Of a DNA stretch of 8,387 nt, positions 1 through 5,364 are shown piece after piece (position 1 is the stretch's first letter; each line of letters starts with the position of its first letter). The notes below the pieces were generated by a model that saw only the letters and a list, made by a program, of their open reading frames with translations, did not search any database and was not told where the DNA came from. The stretch is from positions 1 through 8,387 of the forward strand of contig CALGOO010000098.1 in the NCBI GenBank assembly GCA_937960715.1, in the 5' to 3' direction. Position numbers and translations under genes: made by a program. The stretch is from an uncultured Candidatus Competibacteraceae bacterium (lineage in GTDB: Bacteria; Pseudomonadota; Gammaproteobacteria; Competibacterales; Competibacteraceae).

Positions 1-1
1 C

Positions 2-160
2 TTATACCGTTTCTCGATAGGTTTTATGCAAAGGCGTAGGGTGGGTTAGGGCGTCAGCCCGTAACCCACCGATTCGGCTGTGGTTTCGGCGGGTTACGCT
101 CCGCTAACCCGCCCTACACCTTGCCTTGAACATACTAAAACCTACCAGGAATCGGTATTA
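2..160. repeat. Repeat segment bounded by imperfect inverted ends
   Basis: The 22 bases at 2-23 (TTATACCG...ATAGGTT) are inverted at 139-160 (AACCTA...GGTATTA) with 17 of 22 positions matching; shifting by two bases (4-25 against 137-158) gives 18 of 22. Between them lies the hairpin repeat at 36-117. The same type of ends brackets 1680-1865. This looks like a small non-coding insertion unit, but no target duplication can be checked because the window starts at base 1. The right end lies just upstream of the start region of the first gene, so the unit may carry or displace that gene's promoter. Confidence 0.45.
36..117. repeat. Intergenic double-hairpin repeat
   Basis: Two stems are visible: GGTGGGTTA (40-48) pairs with TAACCCACC (62-70), and GGCGGGTTA (88-96) pairs with TAACCCGCC (105-113). 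The outer arms at 36-49 and 104-117 are also complementary at 13 of 14 positions, so the unit can fold as two hairpins or as one long stem. Repeats of this style (GGGTGGGTTAGGGCG...CGTAACCCACC) are widespread between genes in Gammaproteobacteria. No gene is seen in 1-197. Confidence 0.7.
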
Positions 161-183
161 CCATTCAAATGATCGGTTCAACG

Positions 184-189
184 AAGGAG
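184..189 (+). promoter_or_regulatory. Ribosome binding site AAGGAG fixing the start at 198
   Basis: AAGGAG lies 8 bases before the ATG at 198. The frame is open from a TTG at 126, but no Shine-Dalgarno sequence precedes that codon, and the stretch between overlaps the inverted-repeat end at 139-160. The ATG at 198 is therefore preferred. Confidence 0.75.
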
Positions 190-197
190 CACGCGCC

Positions 198-617
198 ATG
201 CCCCAACCCACCGAAAAAAGCAGCATGTACGACAACCCGCACCAGCCTTACAGCCAAGAATGGCAAAAATGGAACTGGGACGCCCAGCAAAAAAGGTACG
301 AAGCCCTGGCCTCGACGAATAACGCGTCGCCCTGGGACGGAATCTCCACCTCGCCCGCACAGCCGCGGCCCACCCCCTCCACGCCAGCGGGCGCGAACGC
401 GCCAGCCCAGCAAGACTTGAGCACGCTCGACAAGATCGTGTACGCGATTGCTTTCTTCGTCCTGTTCGGCTGGATCATCGAAGAGACGGGCAGCGACAAC
501 TGGATCGTGGGGGTGATCGGCGGATTGATCGGCGGCTATCTCGTGGCGCGGCTTTACAAGGTCGCCATCGCGCTGGCGATCCTTTATGCGATCTTCACTC
601 ACCTGGCGAAGGGTTAG
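198..617 (+). CDS. Small Pro-rich membrane protein, unknown function
   Basis: This encodes 139 residues and I recognise no family. The N-terminal part (1-75) is hydrophilic, with a Trp/Gln-rich patch (EWQKWNWDAQQKRY, 21-34) followed by a Pro/Ala/Ser/Thr linker at about 53-72. The C-terminal part is strongly hydrophobic: helices at about 79-94 and 102-135, the latter probably two passes split near the Arg/Lys at 118-121. There is no signal peptide, so the N-terminal part is probably cytoplasmic. The plan, a soluble head then a Pro-rich linker then membrane helices at the C-terminus, resembles the GYF_2 proteins further on, although no GYF motif is present here. The start at 198 is set by AAGGAG at 184-189. 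The TAG stop overlaps the stop of the converging nucleotidyltransferase gene. The reading is good; the function is unknown. Confidence 0.75.
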   Translation: MPQPTEKSSMYDNPHQPYSQEWQKWNWDAQQKRYEALASTNNASPWDGISTSPAQPRPTPSTPAGANAPAQQDLSTLDKIVYAIAFFVLFGWIIEETGSDNWIVGVIGGLIGGYLVARLYKVAIALAILYAIFTHLAKG

Positions 618-1618
618 CCGGGGTCGCCGGACAATTTTTGCCAGGCGTCGCGAACCAGGTCCTTGGGGAAGTAGCGCAGGCCGCGTTCGTCGAAGGAGTA
701 CTGTGGCAGATGCTCCAGCAGCAGTCGCAGCACCAGTTGGGCCTGGTGCAAATCCCGGCCCTTCTTGACCGGCTCCCGGCTGGGCTCTGCGGACAGCCAC
801 GCCTTATGGATCGCGAACGCGCGCGGATCGGGCGAGCGTATCCACACCGGTTGGCCGTCGCTGGCGATGATCGTGGTTTCGATGCGCGGACTGTTGAGCA
901 ACCATTGCAGGCTGGGCACTTCGGCCGCGACCAGGTCGTCGTCCGCGAAGCGGATCGCGCGGTCGACCCGCAGCCCTTCCGGTGGAATCACCAGATCGAC
1001 CATGAAGCGTTCCCGGTTGACCGCCCGAAACGGTTGGGTCGCGACGATCTCGAAACTGGGATCGACTTGGCGCAGCAAACCCAGCAGGCCGATGCCATCC
1101 AGTTTCTCGGCGGTGAGAGCGAGCGGCTTGCGGGGATCGTAGAGCAAATCCACGTCGCCCGACGCCAGCAGGTCCATCGAACACTGCACGGCGGCCATGG
1201 CTTCGTAGGCGTAGAGCGCGTGGGTGCCGATCACGGCGAAGTGATGTTCGGTTCCGGCGAGGTCGAGGGCGCGCAGGATCTTGCCGATGAGGGCGGGCAG
1301 GCGTCCCAGCCGCACGGCCTTGTTCAGCCGCGCCTGTTGCTTCAGGGCCGCCGAGAGCGTGGCGAAGCGTTCGTCGGCCCGTTGTTTGTTGGCGGCGAAC
1401 GCGGCGTGGATGCGTTCGGTTTCGGGCGAGCGCGGGCCGAGCGACTTGCCGTTGCCCCTGGCGTCGCGCAGCCGGACCAGATAGTCCCGCCCCCCGGATC
1501 GCACCCATTTCATGCCGTACCGATGCGCCTGTTTTTGCCGGTAGGCGTCGCGCCAAGCCATCAGGATTTGCTCGGATTCGATCAGGAACAGCCGTTGCTG
1601 GTCGGTCAGTTCGCGCAT
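614..1618 (-). CDS. GSU2403-family nucleotidyltransferase-fold protein
   Basis: This encodes 334 residues with the features of the GSU2403/NTP_transf_8 group of the DNA polymerase beta-like nucleotidyltransferase superfamily. A helical, charged N-terminal region (1-110) precedes the nucleotidyltransferase core. The core has GTHALYAYEA (131-140), standing for the usual G-[ST]-x-A turn, and GDVDLLYD (154-161), whose D155 and D157 form the DxD metal-binding pair. A third acidic residue may be D208 in FMVDLVIPP. The C-terminal helical region (about 265-334) includes DLHQAQLVLRLLLEH. Substrate and role are not established for this family. The ATG at 1618-1616 is chosen because the upstream in-frame extension to 1768 merely translates the CCCCCTTT/AAAGGGGG repeat; a GGGAAA-like ribosome site precedes the ATG. 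It converges with the membrane gene (TAA overlapping TAG) and diverges from the GYF_2 gene. No partner antitoxin or helix-turn-helix gene is adjacent, so a toxin role is not supported. Confidence 0.85.
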   Translation of the reverse strand: MRELTDQQRLFLIESEQILMAWRDAYRQKQAHRYGMKWVRSGGRDYLVRLRDARGNGKSLGPRSPETERIHAAFAANKQRADERFATLSAALKQQARLNKAVRLGRLPALIGKILRALDLAGTEHHFAVIGTHALYAYEAMAAVQCSMDLLASGDVDLLYDPRKPLALTAEKLDGIGLLGLLRQVDPSFEIVATQPFRAVNRERFMVDLVIPPEGLRVDRAIRFADDDLVAAEVPSLQWLLNSPRIETTIIASDGQPVWIRSPDPRAFAIHKAWLSAEPSREPVKKGRDLHQAQLVLRLLLEHLPQYSFDERGLRYFPKDLVRDAWQKLSGDPG

Positions 1619-1679
1619 GGTTTTTCCCGTAAGTTGCGACTGTTGAAAAATACAGGAAAAATAGAGCAGAAAAAACGAG

Positions 1680-1865
1680 TTATACCCTTTTCCAATAGGT
1701 TCCGCACTTCTGATTCCCCCTTTGGCAAAGGGGGGCGAGGGGGGATTTGGAACACCATGGATGGACACCGCCGGGCAGAATCACCCAGCCCCCCATTTTC
1801 AAGAGGATGAGTTTCGATGGTGGTGTCATTCGCAACATCGTTCAACCTGATGAGAATTGGTATTA
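1680..1865. repeat. Second repeat segment with the same kind of ends
   Basis: The left end at 1680-1701 (TTATACCC...ATAGGTT) matches 2-23 at 18 of 22 positions. The right end at 1844-1865 (AACCT...GAATTGGTATTA) matches 139-160 at 16 of 22 and is a weaker inverted copy of its own left end (15 of 22). The interior differs from the first segment and contains the purine-rich hairpin at 1716-1734. It occupies most of the upstream region of the nucleotidyltransferase gene. No convincing target duplication flanks it, and a 19-codon ATG frame at 1807-1866 inside it has no properly spaced ribosome site. Confidence 0.4.
1713..1747. repeat. CCCCCTTT/AAAGGGGG intergenic hairpin repeat
   Basis: CCCCCTTT (1716-1723) pairs perfectly with AAAGGGGG (1727-1734) around a three-base loop, followed by a GGCGAGGGGGGATTT tail. 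This is a common style of short bacterial intergenic repeat. It lies about 100 bases upstream of the nucleotidyltransferase start. It could act as a weak transcription stop or RNA-stabilising stem, but there is no U tract after the stem on either strand. Confidence 0.6.
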
Positions 1866-1911
1866 GGTTTTCGCCTGGCTCCCGGTCGAGCGCGATAAGG
1901 CGCGCATCGCC

Positions 1912-2004
1912 CCATCGATGAAAAAAAATCGTACCGCCCACGACAATCGTCCCGCGTCCGTCCGTCATTCATCGGTAAGGCCGAACTCGCTTCGTTCTCG
2001 GATT
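1912..2004 (+). repeat. Conserved 93-base leader block, copy 1
   Basis: This stretch aligns with 5114-5205 at about 88% (roughly 10 substitutions and one missing A), and each copy lies upstream of a GYF_2 gene. It starts at CCATCGATGAAAAAAAATCG and ends at CTCGGATT. The homology continues through the ribosome site into the GYF_2 coding sequence, so it is most simply the upstream edge of a segmental duplication. It probably carries the promoter or leader of the gene at 2034; I see no clear -35/-10 pair. Copy 1 keeps a single uninterrupted CTCGGATT (1997-2004), the site where copy 2 was broken by an insertion. Confidence 0.7.
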
Positions 2005-2020
2005 CATCAATTCTCAAATT

Positions 2021-2026
2021 AGGGGG
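2021..2026 (+). promoter_or_regulatory. Ribosome binding site AGGGGG
   Basis: AGGGGG lies 7 bases before the ATG at 2034. The same site and the same spacing occur at 5352-5357 before the paralogue's ATG at 5365, which supports both starts. Confidence 0.8.
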
Positions 2027-2033
2027 ATTCGAT

Positions 2034-2318
2034 ATGTCGCAACAATCGATGTGGTGGTATGCCAAGGACGACCAACACCTGGGACCGTTCTCGGAAACCG
2101 ATTTCAAAGTGCTGGTCGCTTCGGGCCAAATCCGGCCCACCGATCTGGTGTGGAAGGAGAGTTTCCCGGATTGGGTGACTGCCGCCTCGGTGCCTGATCT
2201 GTTCCCTTCTCGGCCCACTCCGCCGCTACCACCCAAACCATCTCGCCCCGAGGTCGGGAACGGACGAGGAGCGCCACCCCATGCCGGTGCGCCTTTCATT
2301 CCGACCGCGAGCGAATAG
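2034..2318 (+). CDS. GYF_2 (DUF4339) domain protein, possibly truncated by TAG
   Basis: This encodes 94 residues. Residues 5-56 form a GYF_2 domain, with MWWYA (6-10), GPFS (17-20), the hydrophobic LVAS-GQI stretch (27-33), DLVWKE (37-42) and W47. GYF-type folds generally bind Pro-rich peptides; GYF_2 in bacteria is usually a cytoplasmic adaptor on a membrane protein. Residues 57-94 are a Pro/Gly/Ala-rich linker. The frame ends at TAG (2316-2318), but the same frame continues GGT TTG TCG ATG straight into the membrane protein at 2328. Read through, this would be a 237-residue GYF_2-linker-membrane protein, close to the 242-residue paralogue at 5365, with which the first 60 residues are 80% identical. 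The gene is thus either a nonsense-split fusion or a bicistron with reinitiation. It is the first gene of a tight plus-strand run. Confidence 0.85.
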   Translation: MSQQSMWWYAKDDQHLGPFSETDFKVLVASGQIRPTDLVWKESFPDWVTAASVPDLFPSRPTPPLPPKPSRPEVGNGRGAPPHAGAPFIPTASE

Positions 2319-2327
2319 GGTTTGTCG

Positions 2328-2747
2328 ATGACGATCCTCTTTCGTTCGATCATGCTGAGTTGCATCGTGCTGGGAATATTGGGGGGAATCGCCGACATGG
2401 TCTTGGTCCAGACGCTTCCAACTCCACTGCAACAATACCTGGCATCGCTCGAATCGGTGGAGCCGAGCCGAGGCGACGTGTTTCTGGGAATCGTCGGTTT
2501 GATTTTTCTGATCTGCGTGATCGTCGCGCTCATTGGACTTTGGAAATTCAAACCGTGGGCACGAACGCTGTATGTGATTGCGACGATCCTGTTGTTGCCA
2601 GCGCCGCTGGCACTAGGGCCGGTTGTCATGAATCCATGGGCGGCGCTGTTCATGTCCTTGGCGGAACCGTTGGGTGGGGTCCTGCTCGCCATGATGTTCT
2701 TGCCGCCCATCGCGCACGAGTTTCGGAAAAACAAGGTTCCGCGATAG
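2328..2747 (+). CDS. Four-helix membrane protein, in frame with upstream GYF_2
   Basis: This encodes 139 residues with predicted membrane helices at about 7-27, 51-71, 79-99 and 107-127 and a basic tail (EFRKNKVPR) that suggests a cytoplasmic C-terminus. I recognise no family or catalytic motif. The start at 2328 is preferred over TTG at 2322 because AGGG at 2317-2320 sits 7 bases ahead. That site overlaps the stop of the GYF_2 gene, so translation is probably coupled if both are expressed. The gene lies in the same frame as GYF_2 with one TAG and three sense codons between them, so it may be the detached C-terminal half of one protein. A 10-base palindrome follows the stop, and the protease gene starts 55 bases later in the same direction. 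Confidence 0.75.
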   Translation: MTILFRSIMLSCIVLGILGGIADMVLVQTLPTPLQQYLASLESVEPSRGDVFLGIVGLIFLICVIVALIGLWKFKPWARTLYVIATILLLPAPLALGPVVMNPWAALFMSLAEPLGGVLLAMMFLPPIAHEFRKNKVPR

Positions 2748-2757
2748 CAAGCGCTTG
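2748..2757. other. Perfect 10-base palindrome CAAGCGCTTG
   Basis: This palindrome immediately follows the stop of the membrane protein gene, 45 bases before the protease start. It is too short for a terminator and has no U tract. It could be an operator half-site pair or chance; a single copy is seen. Confidence 0.25.
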
Positions 2758-2802
2758 AGATATGAATCCGTTGAATCCCCTTCCCGACACAGGCGGTGAC
2801 CA

Positions 2803-5070
2803 ATGACCGAGATCGCCAGAACTTCAACGATGCGCGTTGCCGGGTCGTGCCTGAGCCTGTGGGCGATCCCCGTTGCCGTGGCGTGCGGCGTGTGGACCGA
2901 CGCGATGCCCTATCTTCTGGCGCTGGTCGTGGGCGGGACGATCACCGCCGCCTGGAACGGCCTGGACGCATGGCGCGGGTCCGGCGCGAGCCCGGCCGAG
3001 CGATGGGCGCGGATCGGCGCGGGAACCTTCGGGCTGGCGGTCGCGGTGGCCGCCTGGATCGTCCAGCAACCCCAACCGTGGTTGGGAATGCCACCCTTGC
3101 GGGCCGGCCAATGCGTGGCCCTGGCGCTGCTGGCGACGCCGCTGGCCGTGTATCTGGCTCGGGAATGGCGCTCTCGATCCCGTGGCGCGGCCCTCGCGCT
3201 GGCGGGGCTGGGGGCGCTGGGAACCCTGCTGCTGGCCACGGTCTGCGCGGGATGGAACCTGCGCTTCGCGTCCTACGAAGCCGCCGCGTCCGGGGCGCTG
3301 GTGGGGGTAACGGCGACGCTGCTGGCCTGTCGCGGCTTTCTGGGCCGGGCCGGCGCCCGGGTGACGTGGCCCATGGCGCCGCTGATGGTGTTTGCCCATG
3401 GTGCAATGAGCCTGCTGTTTTCCCTGATCCTGCTGGGCCATGCCTCCGGGCCAGAGTGGTTCGTCGCCCTGACCGGGGCTGGGTTCGCGGCATGGCTCGG
3501 CGGCTCTCTGCTCCAGCGGCTGCATTTCCACTGGTGGTTGAACGCGATTGTTGGGATTGGTGGCGTGGCGGCGTTGGCGTGGTACGGGCGGGAATGGTCC
3601 CAACGGCAGTGGCTCGATCTGGCGGCGATCGGCTTTTTCGCTGGTTGGGCCGTCGCGACCCTGCTGTGCGTCGGCGGCGGCTTGTCGCGCCTCGGGCGCG
3701 GGATCGTCCGGTATTATCGACGCCGCCCGCGCCGGCAAGCCATCGGCAACGGTCTGGCGAGGCTGGCGCTGGCCGTCACCGTCGCGCCGGTGGTAGCGTT
3801 CGTTGGGATCAGTCTCGAAGCGGCTGATCTGAACCTCACCAACAGCCGCGCGCTCTGGGTGCTGGACTTTGTCACCGGACAGCGCCTGCTGACGGAAGCA
3901 GCCTTCCTGACGCGCCTGATGCACGATGAGTATCTTTGGCGCGAACACGTCGGCGAAGCACGAGCGGAAGGCGCCGATCAGTCCCTGAACCAATTGCTCG
4001 ACCGGCTGAAATACAAGGAACGGGATCGGTGGAGCTACCTCGTCACCGCCGAGGAGGACCGCGCTTGGCGCAAAGGCATCTATCGCGGCATCGGCGTTCG
4101 TTGGAAGGAGGACGGGACGTCCTGGACGGTCGCCTACGTGCATCCGGGGTCGCCGGCGGAACGGGCGGGCGTTCGACGGGGCGACGAGTTGATCGAGATC
4201 AATGGCCTCTCGTTGGCGGAGATCGAAAAGACCAACCAGTGGGGCACCGCGATCCGCCAAGACCGGGAAAACGACTTGATCTTCGCCAAACCGGACGGCG
4301 CGCGGTGGTCGGTCAACGTGCGCAAGCAGGAGATGCAAGTGCGCGGCGTCTTTCAGCGCGACGTGATTCGGTCGCCGGAGCAGGTCGTCGGCTATCTGGT
4401 GTTCAACCAGTTCATTGCTCCGTCCAAGTTGGATCTGATCGAAGCGTTCGCGGCGTTCCGCGCCGATGGAATCACGGAACTGGTTCTCGACCTGCGCTAC
4501 AACGGCGGCGGCGAGGTCGAGGTGGCCAGTGTCCTGGCCGGCCTGATCGGCGGGTCGCGCACCGCCGGCCAAGTGTTCGCCCGTCTGAAATTCAACCGGC
4601 GCTACGGCTTCGAGGAAGCGGTGATGATGCGGGGCGGCGCCAGACCGGGATTGGCGCGGCTGGTGGTGATCACGTCCGGCGGAACCTGTTCGGCCAGCGA
4701 GGCGGTGATCAACGGCCTGCGGCCGTATCTGGAGGTGATCACCATCGGCTCGCCTACCTGCGGCAAGCCGGTGGGGATGCGGTCGATCCCCTTTCGCGGC
4801 TACATGATCCATCCGATCAATTTCGAAGTCGTCAACGCCCGGAACGAGGGCGGTTATTTCGACGGCCTGCAACCCACCTGCGCGGCTCGGGACGACCTGC
4901 GGCACGCCTTGGGCGACCCTCGGGAAGAGAGTCTGGGCAAGGCGCTCTATTACTTGCGCCATGGGCGGTGCCCCCTCCAACCGCAAGCGCGGCGGGCGGG
5001 CGACCGGCGGACGCAAACGGAACGGGAGCCGGGTCTGACCGGATTTCGCCAGGAGGTCGGGGCGTTTTAA
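2803..5070 (+). CDS. Polytopic membrane protein with PDZ and S41 protease domains
   Basis: This encodes 755 residues. Residues 12-338 contain about 11 hydrophobic helices (near 12-32, 36-52, 70-88, 102-120, 127-150, 160-178, 189-212, 218-236, 245-262, 270-292, 316-338). A pre-protease helical region (about 360-415, with YLW and DRWSYL) is followed by a PDZ domain (about 425-505; GIGV, GSPAERAGVRRGDELIEING) and an S41 core (about 525-695; VLDLRYNGGG). The catalytic dyad is Ser630 in GTCSASEA and Lys655 in TCGKPVG; the 25-residue spacing matches that in CtpA/Prc enzymes. The very basic stretch 296-312 should be cytoplasmic, so after the last helix the PDZ and protease would face the periplasm. 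Four cysteines (629, 653, 693, 723) in the protease part fit an oxidising compartment. S41 proteins normally have only a signal peptide or one anchor, so the large membrane part is unusual. The start has AGGCGGTG at 2791-2798. Substrates are unknown. Confidence 0.88.
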   Translation: MTEIARTSTMRVAGSCLSLWAIPVAVACGVWTDAMPYLLALVVGGTITAAWNGLDAWRGSGASPAERWARIGAGTFGLAVAVAAWIVQQPQPWLGMPPLRAGQCVALALLATPLAVYLAREWRSRSRGAALALAGLGALGTLLLATVCAGWNLRFASYEAAASGALVGVTATLLACRGFLGRAGARVTWPMAPLMVFAHGAMSLLFSLILLGHASGPEWFVALTGAGFAAWLGGSLLQRLHFHWWLNAIVGIGGVAALAWYGREWSQRQWLDLAAIGFFAGWAVATLLCVGGGLSRLGRGIVRYYRRRPRRQAIGNGLARLALAVTVAPVVAFVGISLEAADLNLTNSRALWVLDFVTGQRLLTEAAFLTRLMHDEYLWREHVGEARAEGADQSLNQLLDRLKYKERDRWSYLVTAEEDRAWRKGIYRGIGVRWKEDGTSWTVAYVHPGSPAERAGVRRGDELIEINGLSLAEIEKTNQWGTAIRQDRENDLIFAKPDGARWSVNVRKQEMQVRGVFQRDVIRSPEQVVGYLVFNQFIAPSKLDLIEAFAAFRADGITELVLDLRYNGGGEVEVASVLAGLIGGSRTAGQVFARLKFNRRYGFEEAVMMRGGARPGLARLVVITSGGTCSASEAVINGLRPYLEVITIGSPTCGKPVGMRSIPFRGYMIHPINFEVVNARNEGGYFDGLQPTCAARDDLRHALGDPREESLGKALYYLRHGRCPLQPQARRAGDRRTQTEREPGLTGFRQEVGAF

Positions 5071-5081
5071 GGACTGTTCGA

Positions 5082-5110
5082 AACCCTTCGTCCGCGGGCG
5101 GCGGAGGGTT
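5082..5110 (+). terminator. Weak hairpin after the protease gene
   Basis: AACCCT (5082-5087) can pair with AGGGTT (5105-5110), and TCCGC (5091-5095) with GCGGA (5101-5105), giving a GC-rich but bulged stem 12 bases after the TAA. The following bases (CGTCCATC) are not a U tract, so intrinsic termination is doubtful. It does mark the end of unique sequence: the duplicated leader block starts at 5114. Confidence 0.3.
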
Positions 5111-5113
5111 CGT

Positions 5114-5205
5114 CCATCGGTGAAAAAAATCGCATCGCCCGCGACAATCGTCCCGCGTCGGTCCGTCATTCATCGGTAAGGCTGGGTACGCTTCGTTCTC
5201 GGATT
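5114..5205 (+). repeat. Conserved leader block, copy 2
   Basis: This is the counterpart of 1912-2004 (about 88% identical over 92 bases). The longest identical stretches are around CGACAATCGTCCCGCG, TCCGTCATTCATCGGTAAGG and CGCTTCGTTCTCGGATT. Divergence is concentrated in a short patch after GTAAGG. In this copy the block is separated from the ribosome site by a 128-base insertion placed exactly after CTCGGATT. If the block holds the promoter, the insertion lengthens the leader of the gene at 5365. Confidence 0.7.
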
Positions 5206-5333
5206 GTAATCATTCAGTCCCCTCTCCCCCCTGCCAAGGGGGAGAGGGTTAGGGTGAGGGGGTAACCCCTTGAATCCACGACCCTCACCCCCAACCCCTC
5301 TCCCGCCTGCGGGAGAGGGGAGTGAACGGTTAC
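5206..5333. mobile_element. 128-base IS66-like miniature element (MITE)
   Basis: The ends are inverted repeats: GTAATCATTCAG... at 5206 and, on the other strand from 5333, GTAACCGTTCAC..., with 20 of 23 bases matching. The element is flanked by an exact 8-base duplication CTCGGATT (5198-5205 and 5334-5341). Terminal GTAA plus an 8-base target duplication is the signature of the IS66 family, so mobilisation in trans by an IS66-type transposase is the likely origin (inference). There is no coding capacity. Inside are perfect stems CCCTCTCCCCC/GGGGGAGAGGG (5220-5230, 5238-5248), CCCCTCTCCCGC/GCGGGAGAGGGG (5295-5306, 5309-5320) and GGGTGAGGG/CCCTCACCC (5252-5260, 5282-5290), so the element is close to one long palindrome. 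The paralogous region at 1997-2004 has one CTCGGATT and no insert, serving as an empty site. Confidence 0.82.
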
Positions 5334-5351
5334 CTCGGATTCATTCTCAAT

Positions 5352-5357
5352 AGGGGG
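5352..5357 (+). promoter_or_regulatory. Ribosome binding site AGGGGG
   Basis: AGGGGG sits 7 bases before the ATG at 5365, with the same sequence and spacing as the paralogue's site at 2021-2026. The nearby TTGACA (5360-5365) overlaps the start codon and is not taken as a promoter element. Confidence 0.8.
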
Positions 5358-5364
5358 ACTTGAC

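Noticed and set aside
126..197. TTG start extending the first gene by 24 codons
   Set aside because: There is no ribosome site, and the extension runs across the inverted-repeat end at 139-160, whereas AAGGAG precedes the ATG at 198.
614..1618. Nucleotidyltransferase as a MNT/HEPN or AbiEii-type toxin
   Set aside because: No cognate partner gene lies on either side, and the protein fits the longer GSU2403 group, not the short MNT proteins.
638..1810. Long plus-strand open frame (390 codons) opposite the nucleotidyltransferase
   Set aside because: The minus strand encodes a recognisable nucleotidyltransferase core with a sensible start; the plus frame has no family features and runs into the intergenic repeat. 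It is a GC-rich shadow.
2762..2806. Short open frame (14 codons) whose TGA overlaps the protease ATG (ATGA)
   Set aside because: The arrangement suits translational coupling, but there is no convincing ribosome site and the peptide is unremarkable; probably chance.
2824..5169. 781-codon minus-strand open frame opposite the protease gene
   Set aside because: The plus strand has PDZ, S41 motifs and correct dyad spacing. The antisense product is a low-complexity Arg/Gln/Pro/Ala sequence and begins inside the duplicated leader.
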